DNA from: CAYZZU01 sp964483105
GTDB lineage: Bacteria > CG2-30-53-67
Direction of reading: 5' to 3'
NCBI GenBank assembly: GCA_964483105.1
Contig: CAYZZU010000010.1
Location: 13,441-77,440 of the forward strand
DNA length: 64,000 bases
Below the pieces are notes generated by a model. That model saw nothing but the letters and a program-made list of their open reading frames with translations. It made no database searches and was not told where the DNA came from. The position numbers and the translations under genes are program-made. Within the stretch, counting starts at the first letter, position 1. The number at the start of each line of letters is the position of its first letter. Positions 24,987-34,338 of the stretch are shown here, in pieces.

Positions 24987-26150
24987 ATGAGAGGAGTTCG
25001 GGCGTTTCGATTTCTGGCCTTTTTTTCCGGGTTTTTTCTTCTTCCGAGTCTGGTTTCGTATGCCGGAGCATCCGGTTCGGAAGTTCCGATCCGTAAGGGG
25101 CGTTACCAGTCCGCGATTCTCATGAATGCCGATACCGGCGAGGTCCTCTACGCATATAAACCACACCGGAAACACCCACCGGCATCCATGGTCAAGATGA
25201 TGCTCATGCTTCTGGTCATGGAGAAGGTGGAGAGTCATTCCGTCACGCTTGCCGACCCCGTGAAGACCTCGGCCCTGGCCAGCCATTATGGTGGGTCCCA
25301 GGTTTATCTGAAGGAGGGGGAAGTCTTCCCGCTCGAAGAGCTGATGAAAGCCATTGTCATCCATTCCGCCAATGACGCGACCGTGGCCGTGGCCCAGTAC
25401 CTAACCGGCAGTCTCGAAGGGTGTGTGGACCTGATGAACCGGAAGGCCCGCGAACTGGGGATGAAGGATACCGTCTATCACAGTGTGGAAGGGCTCCCTC
25501 CCGGCAGGGGAGAGTTGCCGGACCTTTCCACGGCCTATGACCTTGCCCTTCTTGGGCGGGCCTTGATCCGCTACCCCAAGATTCGGGAATGGTGTTCGAT
25601 CCAGCGTGCCCCCTTTCGCGGCGGGAAATTCATCCTCACGAACACAAACCGACTGATCGGGACTTTTCCCGGCGCGGACGGGATCAAGACCGGCTACTAC
25701 CGGAAGGCGGGGTACAATCTTACGGCTACGGCTTCCCGGGATGGACTCCGAATCCTCTCCGTGGTTTTGGGCGCCCCGAAAGATGAAGATCGTTTCAGGG
25801 AATCAGCCAGGCTTTTAAGTATCGGCTTTAATCTATACAAGAAGGTACGTGCCGTCCGGAAAGGGGAGATCCTGTCTCCCGAGGTGCCCGTCTCCGGAGC
25901 CGGCGTGCGCAGCACAGCGCTTATTGCGGCGCATGATGTCTTTGTGCATGTCCGGCGGGGCAGGGAGTCGGCGGTGCATACCGTTCTTTCCGTTCCTGAC
26001 GTACTGGAGGCCCCTGTGGAGAAAGGCAGGTCTTACGGGTCGGTTCTGGTGAAGAACGGGGACCGTGAGCTCGGACGGACCGATGCAGTTGCGGCCTCTG
26101 AGATCCCCGAAGCTCCCCTCTGCAAGCGCCTGATCGATCGTTTTTTCTGA
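24987..26150 (+). CDS. D-alanyl-D-alanine carboxypeptidase (PBP5/6 family)
   Basis: Penicillin-binding protein that trims pentapeptide side chains of peptidoglycan in the periplasm. Residues 1-28 form a signal peptide. The catalytic motifs are S67-M-V-K70, S127-A-N129 and K234-T-G236, as in the family. The 387-residue length allows a C-terminal beta domain (PBP5_C-like, about 290-380). Two arginines and basic residues near the end may associate with the membrane, but no clear amphipathic anchor is seen. Probably DacA or DacF type; which one cannot be decided. Confidence 0.92.
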   Translation: MRGVRAFRFLAFFSGFFLLPSLVSYAGASGSEVPIRKGRYQSAILMNADTGEVLYAYKPHRKHPPASMVKMMLMLLVMEKVESHSVTLADPVKTSALASHYGGSQVYLKEGEVFPLEELMKAIVIHSANDATVAVAQYLTGSLEGCVDLMNRKARELGMKDTVYHSVEGLPPGRGELPDLSTAYDLALLGRALIRYPKIREWCSIQRAPFRGGKFILTNTNRLIGTFPGADGIKTGYYRKAGYNLTATASRDGLRILSVVLGAPKDEDRFRESARLLSIGFNLYKKVRAVRKGEILSPEVPVSGAGVRSTALIAAHDVFVHVRRGRESAVHTVLSVPDVLEAPVEKGRSYGSVLVKNGDRELGRTDAVAASEIPEAPLCKRLIDRFF

Positions 26151-26187
26151 TCTGTCATGATTTGTGCCCCATGGTGGGTTTAAGGGG

Positions 26188-26216
26188 TTGTAATTCCGAA
26201 AGGATTTTCCTATAAT
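26188..26216 (+). promoter_or_regulatory. Sigma-70 type promoter of cstA
   Basis: A TTGTAA -35 (26188-26193) and a perfect TATAAT -10 (26211-26216) with 17-bp spacing lie 62 bp before the cstA start. Good -10, moderate -35. Confidence 0.6.
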
Positions 26217-26277
26217 CCATGGAGAACCCATCCATTCCCGGGCATGGGATATTTTCTGCGGGCAAAGGCAACATAAA

Positions 26278-27957
26278 ATGAACAGTGTGTGGGTGGCGGT
26301 GAGCGTATGGCTGATTTATCTGGCGGCGTATTTTTTCTACGCCCGTTTCCTGGGAAATCGGGTTCTCCACCTGGACCCGAAGCGGACGACTCCGGCCCAC
26401 GAATTGCGGGATGAGATCGACTTCATTCCTACCAACCGCTATGTCCTGTTCGGGCATCATTTTGCGTCCATCGCCGGGGCCGCGCCCATTGTGGGACCGG
26501 CTATTGCGGTCATCTATGGGTGGGTCCCCGCTCTTCTGTGGGTGGTTTTCGGCACCGTTTTCATCGGCGCCGTCCATGATTTCTCGTCCCTGGTGATTTC
26601 CTTACGTCATCAGGGACGGTCCATAGGGGATTTGACGGAAGATCTGGTCGGCCCACGGGTCAGGAGCCTCTTTCTGGTCCTGATCTTTTTCGGGCTCAGT
26701 CTGGTCCTGGCGGTTTTTTCCATTGTCATCGGAGTCTTGTTCCGACACCATCCCCAGGCTGTCTTCCCAACCTTCTTTTTGATCGGGCTTGCCCTTGTCA
26801 TCGGATACCTGGTCTATCGCACGTCTCTGGGACTGGGGTCCGCCACGGTCATCGGTGTTCTCCTGATGGCGGGAAGCATCTGGGTGGGAGCCTCCCATCC
26901 GGTCGGTGCCGGTATTTCCGTCCAGAACTGGGTGGTGATCCTGCTTGGGTACGCCTTTCTGGCTTCGATCCTCCCGGTCTGGGCACTGTTGCAGCCGCGG
27001 GATTATCTGAACTCCTTTGCCTTGTATTTCGGCCTTTCGGCCATGTATCTCGGCCTCTTTCTGGTCCACCCGAAAATCGTGGCGCCAACAGTTCAATTGC
27101 ATCCCGTGGGGGCTCCCCCGATCTTTCCATTTCTCTTTATCCTGATTGCCTGCGGCGCCATCTCCGGTTTTCATTCTCTGGTTGCCTCCGGGACGACCTC
27201 CAAACAGGTCGATCGGGAAGATGACGCCCGTTTTATCGGTTATGGCGCCATGTTGACCGAAGGCGGGCTCTCCACCATGGCGGTCCTTGCCTGTACGGCG
27301 GGGCTGGGTTCCGCCGCTCTGTGGCATCAACGTTACGCCTCCTGGGGAGCGATGAATTCCCTCCAGAACAAACTCGGCGCCTTTGTGGACGGCGCGGGAG
27401 GATTCGTTTCATCACTTGGTTTCCCCCTGGATTTTTCAAAGACACTGGTTGTGGTCATCGTGGTTTCCTTTGCCATGACCACCCTGGACACCTGTGCCCG
27501 GATGCTCCGCCTGATTGTTTCGGAGATCGGGGAAAATGCGAAAATTCCGCTCCTCGGGAACCGCTATATCGCTTCGGGGATCGCGGTTCTCTCCGGACTG
27601 GCCCTGGCCCGGATCCCGGTGGGCAAGGTCTCCACCGGGATGGCACTCTGGCCGGTATTCGGGGTGACCAATCAAATCCTTGCCGCCCTGGCGCTTCTCA
27701 CGGTCACCGTGTATCTGTACAAGAGAGGCAGGCCGACAGTCTATACTCTCGTTCCCATGGTTTTCATGCTGGCCGTGACCTTTGCCGGTATGGGGCTGAA
27801 CATCCGAAGCTATTGGACCCGCCATAATTATATCCTCCTGTTCGTGGGATCGGCCATCCTGATTCTTGAAGTCTGGCTGGTTTTCGAATCTCTGCTGGTT
27901 TTCCGGCGACCCGGGCGACAGACGGAGGTGTCCGAACCGGGTCGGCAGATCTCTTGA
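26278..27957 (+). CDS. CstA family pyruvate/peptide transporter (carbon starvation protein A)
   Basis: Inner-membrane protein of 559 residues with many membrane segments (about 14-15). The CstA signature regions are clear: GHHFASIAGAAPIVGPAIAVIYGWVPALLWV, GAVHDFSSLVISLRHQGRSIGDL, and ISGFHSLVASGTTSKQ with FVSFAMTTLDTCARMLR-like segments. Family members import pyruvate or peptides (E. coli CstA, BtsT). Its own promoter lies at 26188-26216 and a weak one for ilvB follows, so it is likely a single-gene unit. The exact substrate is not known here. Confidence 0.9.
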   Translation: MNSVWVAVSVWLIYLAAYFFYARFLGNRVLHLDPKRTTPAHELRDEIDFIPTNRYVLFGHHFASIAGAAPIVGPAIAVIYGWVPALLWVVFGTVFIGAVHDFSSLVISLRHQGRSIGDLTEDLVGPRVRSLFLVLIFFGLSLVLAVFSIVIGVLFRHHPQAVFPTFFLIGLALVIGYLVYRTSLGLGSATVIGVLLMAGSIWVGASHPVGAGISVQNWVVILLGYAFLASILPVWALLQPRDYLNSFALYFGLSAMYLGLFLVHPKIVAPTVQLHPVGAPPIFPFLFILIACGAISGFHSLVASGTTSKQVDREDDARFIGYGAMLTEGGLSTMAVLACTAGLGSAALWHQRYASWGAMNSLQNKLGAFVDGAGGFVSSLGFPLDFSKTLVVVIVVSFAMTTLDTCARMLRLIVSEIGENAKIPLLGNRYIASGIAVLSGLALARIPVGKVSTGMALWPVFGVTNQILAALALLTVTVYLYKRGRPTVYTLVPMVFMLAVTFAGMGLNIRSYWTRHNYILLFVGSAILILEVWLVFESLLVFRRPGRQTEVSEPGRQIS

Positions 27958-28064
27958 AAACAGTGCGGATACGATTCCCCCGACTCCAAAATCCTCTTGT
28001 TTTTCCATGGAATCGGTGTTAAAGTTTTTGAAATTTCATAGGCATTCGGGGAAAGGATCTTAAA

Positions 28065-29810
28065 ATGAAACTTTCAGGGGCCGAAATCTTTGTGGAGTGC
28101 CTGAAACGGGAAGGGGTGGACACCATATTCGGGTATCCTGGAGGGGTCGTCCTGAACATTTACGATGTACTGCATCAGCAACGGGATATCCGGCATATCC
28201 TGACCAAGCATGAACAGGGGGCCGTTCACGCGGCGGATGGATACGCGCGTTCTTCGGGCAAACCGGGCGTGGTGCTGGTCACTTCCGGACCGGGCGCGAC
28301 CAACACGGTGACCGGGATCGCCACGGCCCATATGGATTCCATCCCTCTTGTGGTTTTCACCGGGCAGGTGCCGATGTCGATGATTGGCAATGACGCCTTT
28401 CAGGAGGCCGATATTGTCGGAATCACCCGTCCCTGTACCAAGCACAACTATTTGGTGAGTGATGTCTCGAAACTCGCTCCCACGATCAAGGAGGCCTTTC
28501 ATATCGCCACGACGGGCCGCAAGGGGCCCGTGCTGATTGATCTTCCCAAAGATGTCTCGGTGAACAAGACGGATTTTAAGTATCCCTCCAAGGTGGATCT
28601 GAAAGGGTTCAAGCCGACCCTCCGCGGAAACCTTCAGCAGATCAAACGGGCGGTTTCACAGATCAAAAAGGCGGAGCGTCCGCTCTTTTTCACGGGAGGC
28701 GGGATCATCCTTTCCGATGCGGCCCCGGAACTGAAAAAGGTTGTGAAAAAGACCCGGATCCCGGTGACGTCCTCCCTGATGGGGTTGGGCGGTTATCCGG
28801 GAGATGACCCGCTTTTTTTAGGAATGCTTGGAATGCACGGGACCTACTGGGCCAACATGAGTATCCAGCATGCGGATTTGATCATTGCCATCGGTTGCCG
28901 TTTTGACGACCGCGTGACCGGAAAGATCGATGCGTTCGCTCCGAACGCTAAAATTATCCATATCGACGTGGATCCCACTTCGATCAAGAAAAATGTCCGG
29001 GTTGATGTGCCGATTGTGGGGGATTGCAAAAACATCCTGAAGGAAATGGAAAAACTTCTCGTGCAGGAGAAGGGTGTGAAGTGGGCCGGGAAACATGCCG
29101 CCTGGCTTTCCCAGATCGAGGAGTGGAAACAGGAACATCCCCTCCGTTATCGGACCCGAAAGGGGAGGATCGCTCCCCAGTTCGTTGTGGAACAGATCTA
29201 CAGCGAGACACGGGGGAACGCGATTGTGACGACCGAAGTGGGACAGAATCAGATGTGGACGGCCCAGTTTTACAAATTCAGGTCTCCCAGGCAGCTCCTG
29301 ACGTCGGGGGGACTGGGAACCATGGGGTATGGGTTGCCCGCGGCGATCGGCGCCCAGATCGCCTGTCCGGATCGAACGGTTTTTGACATCGCAGGTGATG
29401 GGAGTATCCAGATGAATATCCAGGAACTGGCCACGGCGGTACAGCACAGACTTCCCGTGAATATCGCGATCCTGGACAACCGGTTTCTCGGCATGGTCCG
29501 GCAATGGCAGCAGCTTTTTTACGAGTGTCGCTATTCTTCCACCTGCCTGAACAGCGGACCGGATTTCGTGAAATTGGCTGAGGCCTACGGGGCTGTGGGG
29601 ATCCGTGTCGACCGGGAAGAAGATGTGGCCGATGCCATACGGGAGGCGATCTCCATCAAGAATACAGTGGTACTTGATTTCATGGTGGACCGGGAGGCGA
29701 ATGTTATGCCCATGGTTCCCGCGGGCGCGGCCATTGATGAGATGATTTTTGAAGAGAAGCGGGCAATGAAAACATTGTCTCCCCGGCAGGCGGAGAAAAT
29801 TACCGGGTAG
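28065..29810 (+). CDS. ilvB: Acetolactate synthase, catalytic subunit
   Basis: Thiamine-diphosphate enzyme joining two pyruvates (or pyruvate and 2-oxobutyrate), the first common step of branched-chain amino-acid synthesis. The 581 residues show the catalytic glutamate motif TKHEQGAVHAADGYAR, the FAD-binding middle domain and the ThDP motif GDGSIQMNIQELATA. A weak TTGTTT/TAAAGT pair (17-bp gap) lies upstream at 27997-28025; no attenuator or T-box was seen there. Forms an operon with ilvH and ilvC. Confidence 0.97.
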   Translation: MKLSGAEIFVECLKREGVDTIFGYPGGVVLNIYDVLHQQRDIRHILTKHEQGAVHAADGYARSSGKPGVVLVTSGPGATNTVTGIATAHMDSIPLVVFTGQVPMSMIGNDAFQEADIVGITRPCTKHNYLVSDVSKLAPTIKEAFHIATTGRKGPVLIDLPKDVSVNKTDFKYPSKVDLKGFKPTLRGNLQQIKRAVSQIKKAERPLFFTGGGIILSDAAPELKKVVKKTRIPVTSSLMGLGGYPGDDPLFLGMLGMHGTYWANMSIQHADLIIAIGCRFDDRVTGKIDAFAPNAKIIHIDVDPTSIKKNVRVDVPIVGDCKNILKEMEKLLVQEKGVKWAGKHAAWLSQIEEWKQEHPLRYRTRKGRIAPQFVVEQIYSETRGNAIVTTEVGQNQMWTAQFYKFRSPRQLLTSGGLGTMGYGLPAAIGAQIACPDRTVFDIAGDGSIQMNIQELATAVQHRLPVNIAILDNRFLGMVRQWQQLFYECRYSSTCLNSGPDFVKLAEAYGAVGIRVDREEDVADAIREAISIKNTVVLDFMVDREANVMPMVPAGAAIDEMIFEEKRAMKTLSPRQAEKITG

Positions 29811-29859
29811 GATTGGCTCCGAACCATCCACAAGGCCGAGACAAGGGTGAGAGGTTTCC

Positions 29860-30339
29860 ATGCGTCATACCATATCGGTTCTGGTCGAAAACAAATTCGG
29901 TGTTCTCGCGCGTGTCGCGGGATTGTTCAGCGGACGGGGTTTCAATATCGAGACCCTGAATGTGGCTCCGACACAGGATCCCGCACTGTCCCAGATGACC
30001 ATTGTGACCTCCGGGGATGATCAGATCATAGAACAGATCACCAAACAATTGAACCGTCTCATTAATGTGATTAAGGTGATCGATTTTTCCAGGGAGATGG
30101 ATTACCTCGCGCGCGAGCTTGTTTTAATCAAGGTGTCTGCCAAGGTGGAGCACCGAGCCGAGGCCCTCCGGATTACCGATATCTTTCGTGCCAAGGTCGT
30201 GGATTCCAGTCCGGTCCACTATACGATTGAGGTGACCGGGAGTCAGGGAAAGATTAACGCGATTATCGAGATGCTCAAGCCGCTCGGGATCAAGAGCATT
30301 GTGCGAACCGGTCCGGTTGCCATGTCCCGGGAACGGTAG
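29860..30339 (+). CDS. ilvH: Acetolactate synthase, regulatory subunit
   Basis: Small subunit that binds valine and confers feedback inhibition on IlvB. The 159-residue protein has an N-terminal ACT domain (ISVLVENKFGVLARVAGLFSGRGFNIETLNVA) and the C-terminal IlvH-type domain (LARELVLIKVSA to ALGIKSIVRTG-like end). Located 49 bp after ilvB. A small TTCCTG/CAGGAA hairpin (30343-30360) separates it from ilvC. Confidence 0.95.
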   Translation: MRHTISVLVENKFGVLARVAGLFSGRGFNIETLNVAPTQDPALSQMTIVTSGDDQIIEQITKQLNRLINVIKVIDFSREMDYLARELVLIKVSAKVEHRAEALRITDIFRAKVVDSSPVHYTIEVTGSQGKINAIIEMLKPLGIKSIVRTGPVAMSRER

Positions 30340-30418
30340 TATTTCCTGTTGAAGCAGGAAGGGGAAAAACAATCTCATTGTTTATGGACGATTGATGTGA
30401 AAAGGAGGAAGGGAAAGA

Positions 30419-31432
30419 ATGAAGATCTATTATGACAAGGATGCGGATCCGGCGTTGTTGGAGAAGAGGAAGATTGCGGTGATCGGCTATGGGAGCCAGG
30501 GACACGCCCAGGCGCAGAACCTTCGGGACAGCAAAATGAATGTGGTGGTCGGAGCCCGGAATGGGGGCCGCGCCTGGGAACAGGCGGAGAAAGACGGAAT
30601 GAAGGTCATGGAGGTCGATGCGGCGGTCCAGTGGGCGGACTTGATCCAGATTCTGGTTCCGGATGAGGTTCAATCATCGCTCTACAATCAGTCCATTGCA
30701 CCTCACCTCCAAAAAGGGGATATCCTCTGTTTTTCCCATGGGTTTAATATCCATTACGGCCAGATTCTTCCTCCGGCGGACGTGAATGTGATGATGGTGG
30801 CTCCCAAGGGTCCGGGACATCTGGTGCGGCACGAATATGTTCACGGAGGAGGGGTGCCTTCGCTGATCGCGGTTCACCAGGACCCCTCCGGGAACACCAA
30901 GAAGATTGCCCTCGCCTACGCGAGTGCCATCGGGGCCGGACGGGCCGGGGTGATTGAAACGAGCTTTCGGGAAGAAACCGAGACCGATCTCTTTGGGGAG
31001 CAGGCCGTGCTTTGCGGTGGGTGCAGCGAACTGGTGATGGCCGGTTTCGAGACTTTGGTGGAGGCGGGTTACGCGCCCGAGATGGCCTACTTCGAATGCC
31101 TTCACGAGTTGAAGTTGATCGTGGATCTGATGCAGGAAGGGGGAATCGCCAACATGCGCTACTCCATCAGCAACACGGCGGAGTATGGGGATGTTACGCG
31201 CGGTCCGAGGGTGATCGGGGATGCGTCCCGCCGGGCCATGAAGGAAATTTTAGAGGAAATCCAGAACGGAACGTTCGCCAGGGAGTGGATCCTGGAGAAT
31301 CGTGCCAACGCCCCGGTACTGCGCGCCCTGCGAAAAAGAGGGGAGTCCCATCCGATTGAAGAGGTGGGGAAGAACCTCCGGTCCATGATGAGCTGGTTGA
31401 ATCAGGACCGGTTGGTCAAGGAGGAGAAGTAG
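30419..31432 (+). CDS. ilvC: Ketol-acid reductoisomerase (NADP-dependent family)
   Basis: Isomerises and reduces acetolactate or acetohydroxybutyrate to the dihydroxy acid. Class I form, 337 residues: Rossmann fold with GYGSQGHAQAQNLRDS near residue 25, the GPGHLVR and ETDLFGEQAVLCGG motifs, the second metal-site glutamate region and the knotted C-terminal helices. Placed in the standard ilvBHC order; AAGGAGG precedes ATG 30419. Confidence 0.97.
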   Translation: MKIYYDKDADPALLEKRKIAVIGYGSQGHAQAQNLRDSKMNVVVGARNGGRAWEQAEKDGMKVMEVDAAVQWADLIQILVPDEVQSSLYNQSIAPHLQKGDILCFSHGFNIHYGQILPPADVNVMMVAPKGPGHLVRHEYVHGGGVPSLIAVHQDPSGNTKKIALAYASAIGAGRAGVIETSFREETETDLFGEQAVLCGGCSELVMAGFETLVEAGYAPEMAYFECLHELKLIVDLMQEGGIANMRYSISNTAEYGDVTRGPRVIGDASRRAMKEILEEIQNGTFAREWILENRANAPVLRALRKRGESHPIEEVGKNLRSMMSWLNQDRLVKEEK

Positions 31433-31455
31433 AGTCTGTTGACTTCAGGGGTAGT

Positions 31456-32217
31456 ATGAACAAGAGTGCGGAGCGACCGCGAGGGATCTATCTCCTGCCC
31501 AATATCGTTACGACGGGTAATCTCTTTGCCGGTTTTTTTTCCATTATCGCTTCGGTACGGGGCGAATATACCATGGCGGCGTGGGTGATACTGGTCGGTG
31601 GTATCTTTGACGCCGTGGACGGAAAGATCGCGCGATGGACCCGGACTGCGTCCCGCTTCGGTGTGGAGTACGATTCACTGTCCGATCTTGTGACCTTCGG
31701 GATGGCGCCCGCGATTCTGAGTTTTCTGTGGGCCTTAAAGCCCTTCGGACGGGTCGGCTGGCTCGCCGCGTTTCTTTACGTGGTGGCCGGCGCCTTCCGT
31801 CTCGCCCGTTTTAATGTCCATGTTGCGGCCCTGGACAAACGGTATTTCATAGGGTTGCCGATCCCGGCGGGTGCCGGGGTGATCGCTACCTCGGTGATCG
31901 CCTATCACCACTTTTTCGGATACTCTGAGTCGGACAAACCGTTCTGGTTCGTGATTGTGGTCCTCGCTATCGCCTTTCTGATGGTGAGCAACATTCGTTA
32001 TTACAGTTTTAAAGATATTGATCTCATTAAACGGCGTCCCTTCAAGGTTCTCCTTCTGATGGTACTGGTCGCCATCGTCATCGTGGCGAATCCGGAGGTT
32101 GTTCTTTTCCTCATGGGGGTAGTCTATGCCCTTTCGGGGGTGGTGGAGGGGATCCGTCATCGCAAGTCCATTGATTTACTTGACATTGACGATGAAGATG
32201 TTGTAAAAGAGAAGTAA
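31456..32217 (+). CDS. pssA: CDP-diacylglycerol-serine O-phosphatidyltransferase
   Basis: Membrane enzyme making phosphatidylserine, precursor for Psd (20581). The 253-residue protein holds the CDP-alcohol phosphotransferase signature DG-x2-AR-x8-G-x3-D-x3-D (DGKIARWTRTASRFGVEYD and on) near residue 55 and about seven membrane segments. It follows ilvC by 23 bp, and its 3' end contains the promoter used for the leuA leader. In Geobacter-type genomes psd and pssA are adjacent; here psd is 10 kb away. Confidence 0.93.
   Translation: MNKSAERPRGIYLLPNIVTTGNLFAGFFSIIASVRGEYTMAAWVILVGGIFDAVDGKIARWTRTASRFGVEYDSLSDLVTFGMAPAILSFLWALKPFGRVGWLAAFLYVVAGAFRLARFNVHVAALDKRYFIGLPIPAGAGVIATSVIAYHHFFGYSESDKPFWFVIVVLAIAFLMVSNIRYYSFKDIDLIKRRPFKVLLLMVLVAIVIVANPEVVLFLMGVVYALSGVVEGIRHRKSIDLLDIDDEDVVKEK
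32180..32209 (+). promoter_or_regulatory. Promoter for the leuA T-box transcript, inside the end of pssA
   Basis: TTGACA (32180-32185) and TAAAAG (32204-32209) are separated by 18 bp within the last codons of pssA. Transcription would begin close to the pssA stop, about 20 bp before the T-box structure. The perfect -35 and spacing equal to four other promoters here support it; the -10 has two mismatches. Confidence 0.6.
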
Positions 32218-32239
32218 CGACGTGGAAGAGGAGTAGTAG

Positions 32240-32523
32240 GGGGACCCCCTGGTTCAGAGAGCCGGTGGCGGGTGTGAACCGGTACAGGGGACCCTGAACT
32301 CGCCTTGGAGTCGCGGAGGTGAACCGGACGCGTCATTCAAGAAAAGCCGGGCTTTTCTTCATGGCGGCGTACCCGTAGTCTTCGCCGGTCGGCAACCGTC
32401 ATCCTGCCGGAATGAAGGGCGGCTCTCCTGCCATTGGAGCCGCTGAAACAGGGTGGTACCACGTGGGCGCTGATCAGCCTTCGTCCCTGGCTTTGAGGAA
32501 AGCTTGAGATGAGGGCTTTTTTT
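32240..32523 (+). promoter_or_regulatory. T-box riboswitch with leucine specifier, controlling leuA
   Basis: Leader RNA that reads tRNA charging. Stem I begins with the AGAGAGCCGGTGG module (32256-32268) and GTGTGAACCGG. The specifier loop reads GAA-CTC-GCC, so CTC (32299-32301), a leucine codon, faces the tRNA anticodon. The T-box core AGGGTGGTACCACG is at 32450-32463. The terminator pairs GCCTTCGTC (32477-32485) with GATGAGGGC (32508-32516) before seven T residues. When uncharged tRNA-Leu binds, the antiterminator forms and leuA is read. The 500-bp gap from pssA to leuA is mostly this element; the last 190 bp hold a second hairpin (32612-32642). Confidence 0.92.
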
Positions 32524-32611
32524 ATCCCTCATCACGGCTCAACGGTCAGGTTGCGCCGAAAAGAGAATTTCGATGGTCTCGTGAAGAGTTTCTCCATCCC
32601 GCGCGCAGTCC

Positions 32612-32642
32612 GGCAGGATCGGGAGTTTTCCTCCGTCCTGCC
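32612..32642 (+). other. Hairpin in the leuA leader downstream of the T-box
   Basis: GGCAGGA (32612-32618) pairs with TCCTGCC (32636-32642), and the inside can add GGAG/CTCC around a TTTTC loop. It has no T run. It lies 75 bp before the leuA start, past the T-box terminator, and could influence translation or mRNA stability. The rest of 32524-32717 shows nothing I recognise. Confidence 0.45.
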
Positions 32643-32717
32643 TGTATGTTACACGCAGAGGGGTAAGGGGTACGAGTTCTTGTGAGAGCGTCGATTGAGG
32701 TCAGGTGAGGGCTTGAG

Positions 32718-34244
32718 ATGGAGAATATGGTTCGCATTTTTGATACGACCCTGAGAGATGGGGAACAGTCTCCCGGATGCAGTATGAATATCCAGGAGAA
32801 GATCCGTCTCGCCAGTCAATTGGCCGCACTGGGAGTGGACGTGATCGAGGCTGGATTTCCGATTGCCTCGCCCGGGGATTTTGAGGCGGTCCGGGAAGTG
32901 GCGAAGAGGATTTCGGGACCGGTGATCTGCGGTCTCGCACGGGCCGTGGAAAAGGATATTGATCGGGCGTGGGATGCCGTAAAGGTTTCGAATCGTCCCC
33001 GGATCCATACCTTTATCGCGACATCGGATCTGCATCTCCAATACAAGCTGAAGAAGAGTCGGGATGAAGTGCTGGATCTGGTCGACCGATCCGTACGGCA
33101 CGCGAAGAAGTACACCGACGACGTGGAGTTTTCCGCCGAGGACGCCGCCCGTTCCGATGTGGGGTTTCTTTGCAGGGTGGTCGAGAGGGCCATTGATGCC
33201 GGTGCCACCACGGTCAATATCCCTGATACGGTGGGCTACGCGATTCCGGACGAGTTCGGGCGGCTGATCGCGCAGATCCGGGAACGGGTCCCGAACATCG
33301 ATCAGGCGGTCATCAGCGTGCATTGTCACAACGACCTCGGACTGGCCGTGGCCAATTCGCTGGCGGCTGTTCAAAACGGAGCCCGCCAGGTGGAATGTAC
33401 TCTCAACGGTCTCGGGGAACGTGCCGGTAATGCCGCACTGGAAGAGGTGGCCATGGCGATCCGCACGCGTTCGGATTTTTTGGGAGTGACCACGCGGATT
33501 GTCACCGAGCGGATTTCTCAGAGTTCCAGGCTGGTCAGTGATATCACTGGGATGGTGGTCCAGGCCAACAAGGCGGTTGTGGGAGCCAATGCCTTTGCGC
33601 ATGAATCGGGAATTCATCAGGACGGTTTTCTCAAAAAACAGGAGACTTATGAAATTATGACGCCGGCATCCATCGGCCTGTCAAAAAGCCGGCTGGTTCT
33701 GGGGAAGCATTCAGGACGTCACGCCTTCCGGCAACGTTTGAATGAGATGGGCTATCAACTGAACGACGAGGAGCTTGACCGTACCTTTGAACGCTTCAAA
33801 ACCTTGGCGGATGCCAAGAAGGAAATTTACGATGAGGATCTCACGGCGCTGGTCGCCGATGAGGTTTACCGCATTCCCGACATCTTTGAACTGGAATCGG
33901 TCGAGGCTCACAGTGTGACCGGTCAGCCTCCCAGGGCCAGGGTCCGGATGCGTGTGGATGGAGAGAGCATTGAAAAGGAGGCGACCGGGGATGGCCCCGT
34001 GGATGCCGTCTATTCGGCGATCAAGAAGATCGCGAAAAACGAGAGCCCTCTCATGGGTTATTTTGTCAAGGGGCTTACCGGAGGGACCGATGCCCAGGGT
34101 GAGGTCACCACGCGGGTCCGGGAAGGGGACCAGATTTTCATCGGGCAGGGATCCGACACGGATATCCTGGTCGCTTCGGCCAAGGCCTATGTCAATGCCT
34201 TGAACCGGTTGGAACACTGGAGGAGGGGCCGTCGCAAGGATTGA
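32718..34244 (+). CDS. leuA: 2-isopropylmalate synthase
   Basis: First committed step of leucine synthesis: acetyl-CoA plus 2-oxoisovalerate. The 508-residue protein has the TIM-barrel with FDTTLRDGEQSPG (start), SVHCHNDLGLAVANSLAAV, and the C-terminal LeuA regulatory domain (from about residue 370) that binds leucine for feedback inhibition. Start ATG 32718; upstream T-box links its transcription to leucyl-tRNA. leuC and leuD follow. Confidence 0.97.
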   Translation: MENMVRIFDTTLRDGEQSPGCSMNIQEKIRLASQLAALGVDVIEAGFPIASPGDFEAVREVAKRISGPVICGLARAVEKDIDRAWDAVKVSNRPRIHTFIATSDLHLQYKLKKSRDEVLDLVDRSVRHAKKYTDDVEFSAEDAARSDVGFLCRVVERAIDAGATTVNIPDTVGYAIPDEFGRLIAQIRERVPNIDQAVISVHCHNDLGLAVANSLAAVQNGARQVECTLNGLGERAGNAALEEVAMAIRTRSDFLGVTTRIVTERISQSSRLVSDITGMVVQANKAVVGANAFAHESGIHQDGFLKKQETYEIMTPASIGLSKSRLVLGKHSGRHAFRQRLNEMGYQLNDEELDRTFERFKTLADAKKEIYDEDLTALVADEVYRIPDIFELESVEAHSVTGQPPRARVRMRVDGESIEKEATGDGPVDAVYSAIKKIAKNESPLMGYFVKGLTGGTDAQGEVTTRVREGDQIFIGQGSDTDILVASAKAYVNALNRLEHWRRGRRKD

Positions 34245-34292
34245 TTTTGCCACAAATATTGATAGATGGATTCCTTAAGAAGTCCATCGACC

Positions 34293-34315
34293 CCCTTTCC
34301 CCGATTGGGGGAGGG
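34293..34315 (+). terminator. G/C-rich hairpin between leuA and leuC
   Basis: CCCTTTCCC (34293-34301) can pair with GGGGGAGGG (34307-34315), two of the nine pairs being wobbles, with a five-base loop. A second weaker hairpin (GATGGA/TCCATC, 34265-34288) precedes it. There is no T run, so it may tune rather than stop transcription from leuA into leuC. Confidence 0.4.
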
Positions 34316-34338
34316 TCAGGATGGAGGGTGAAAAAATA

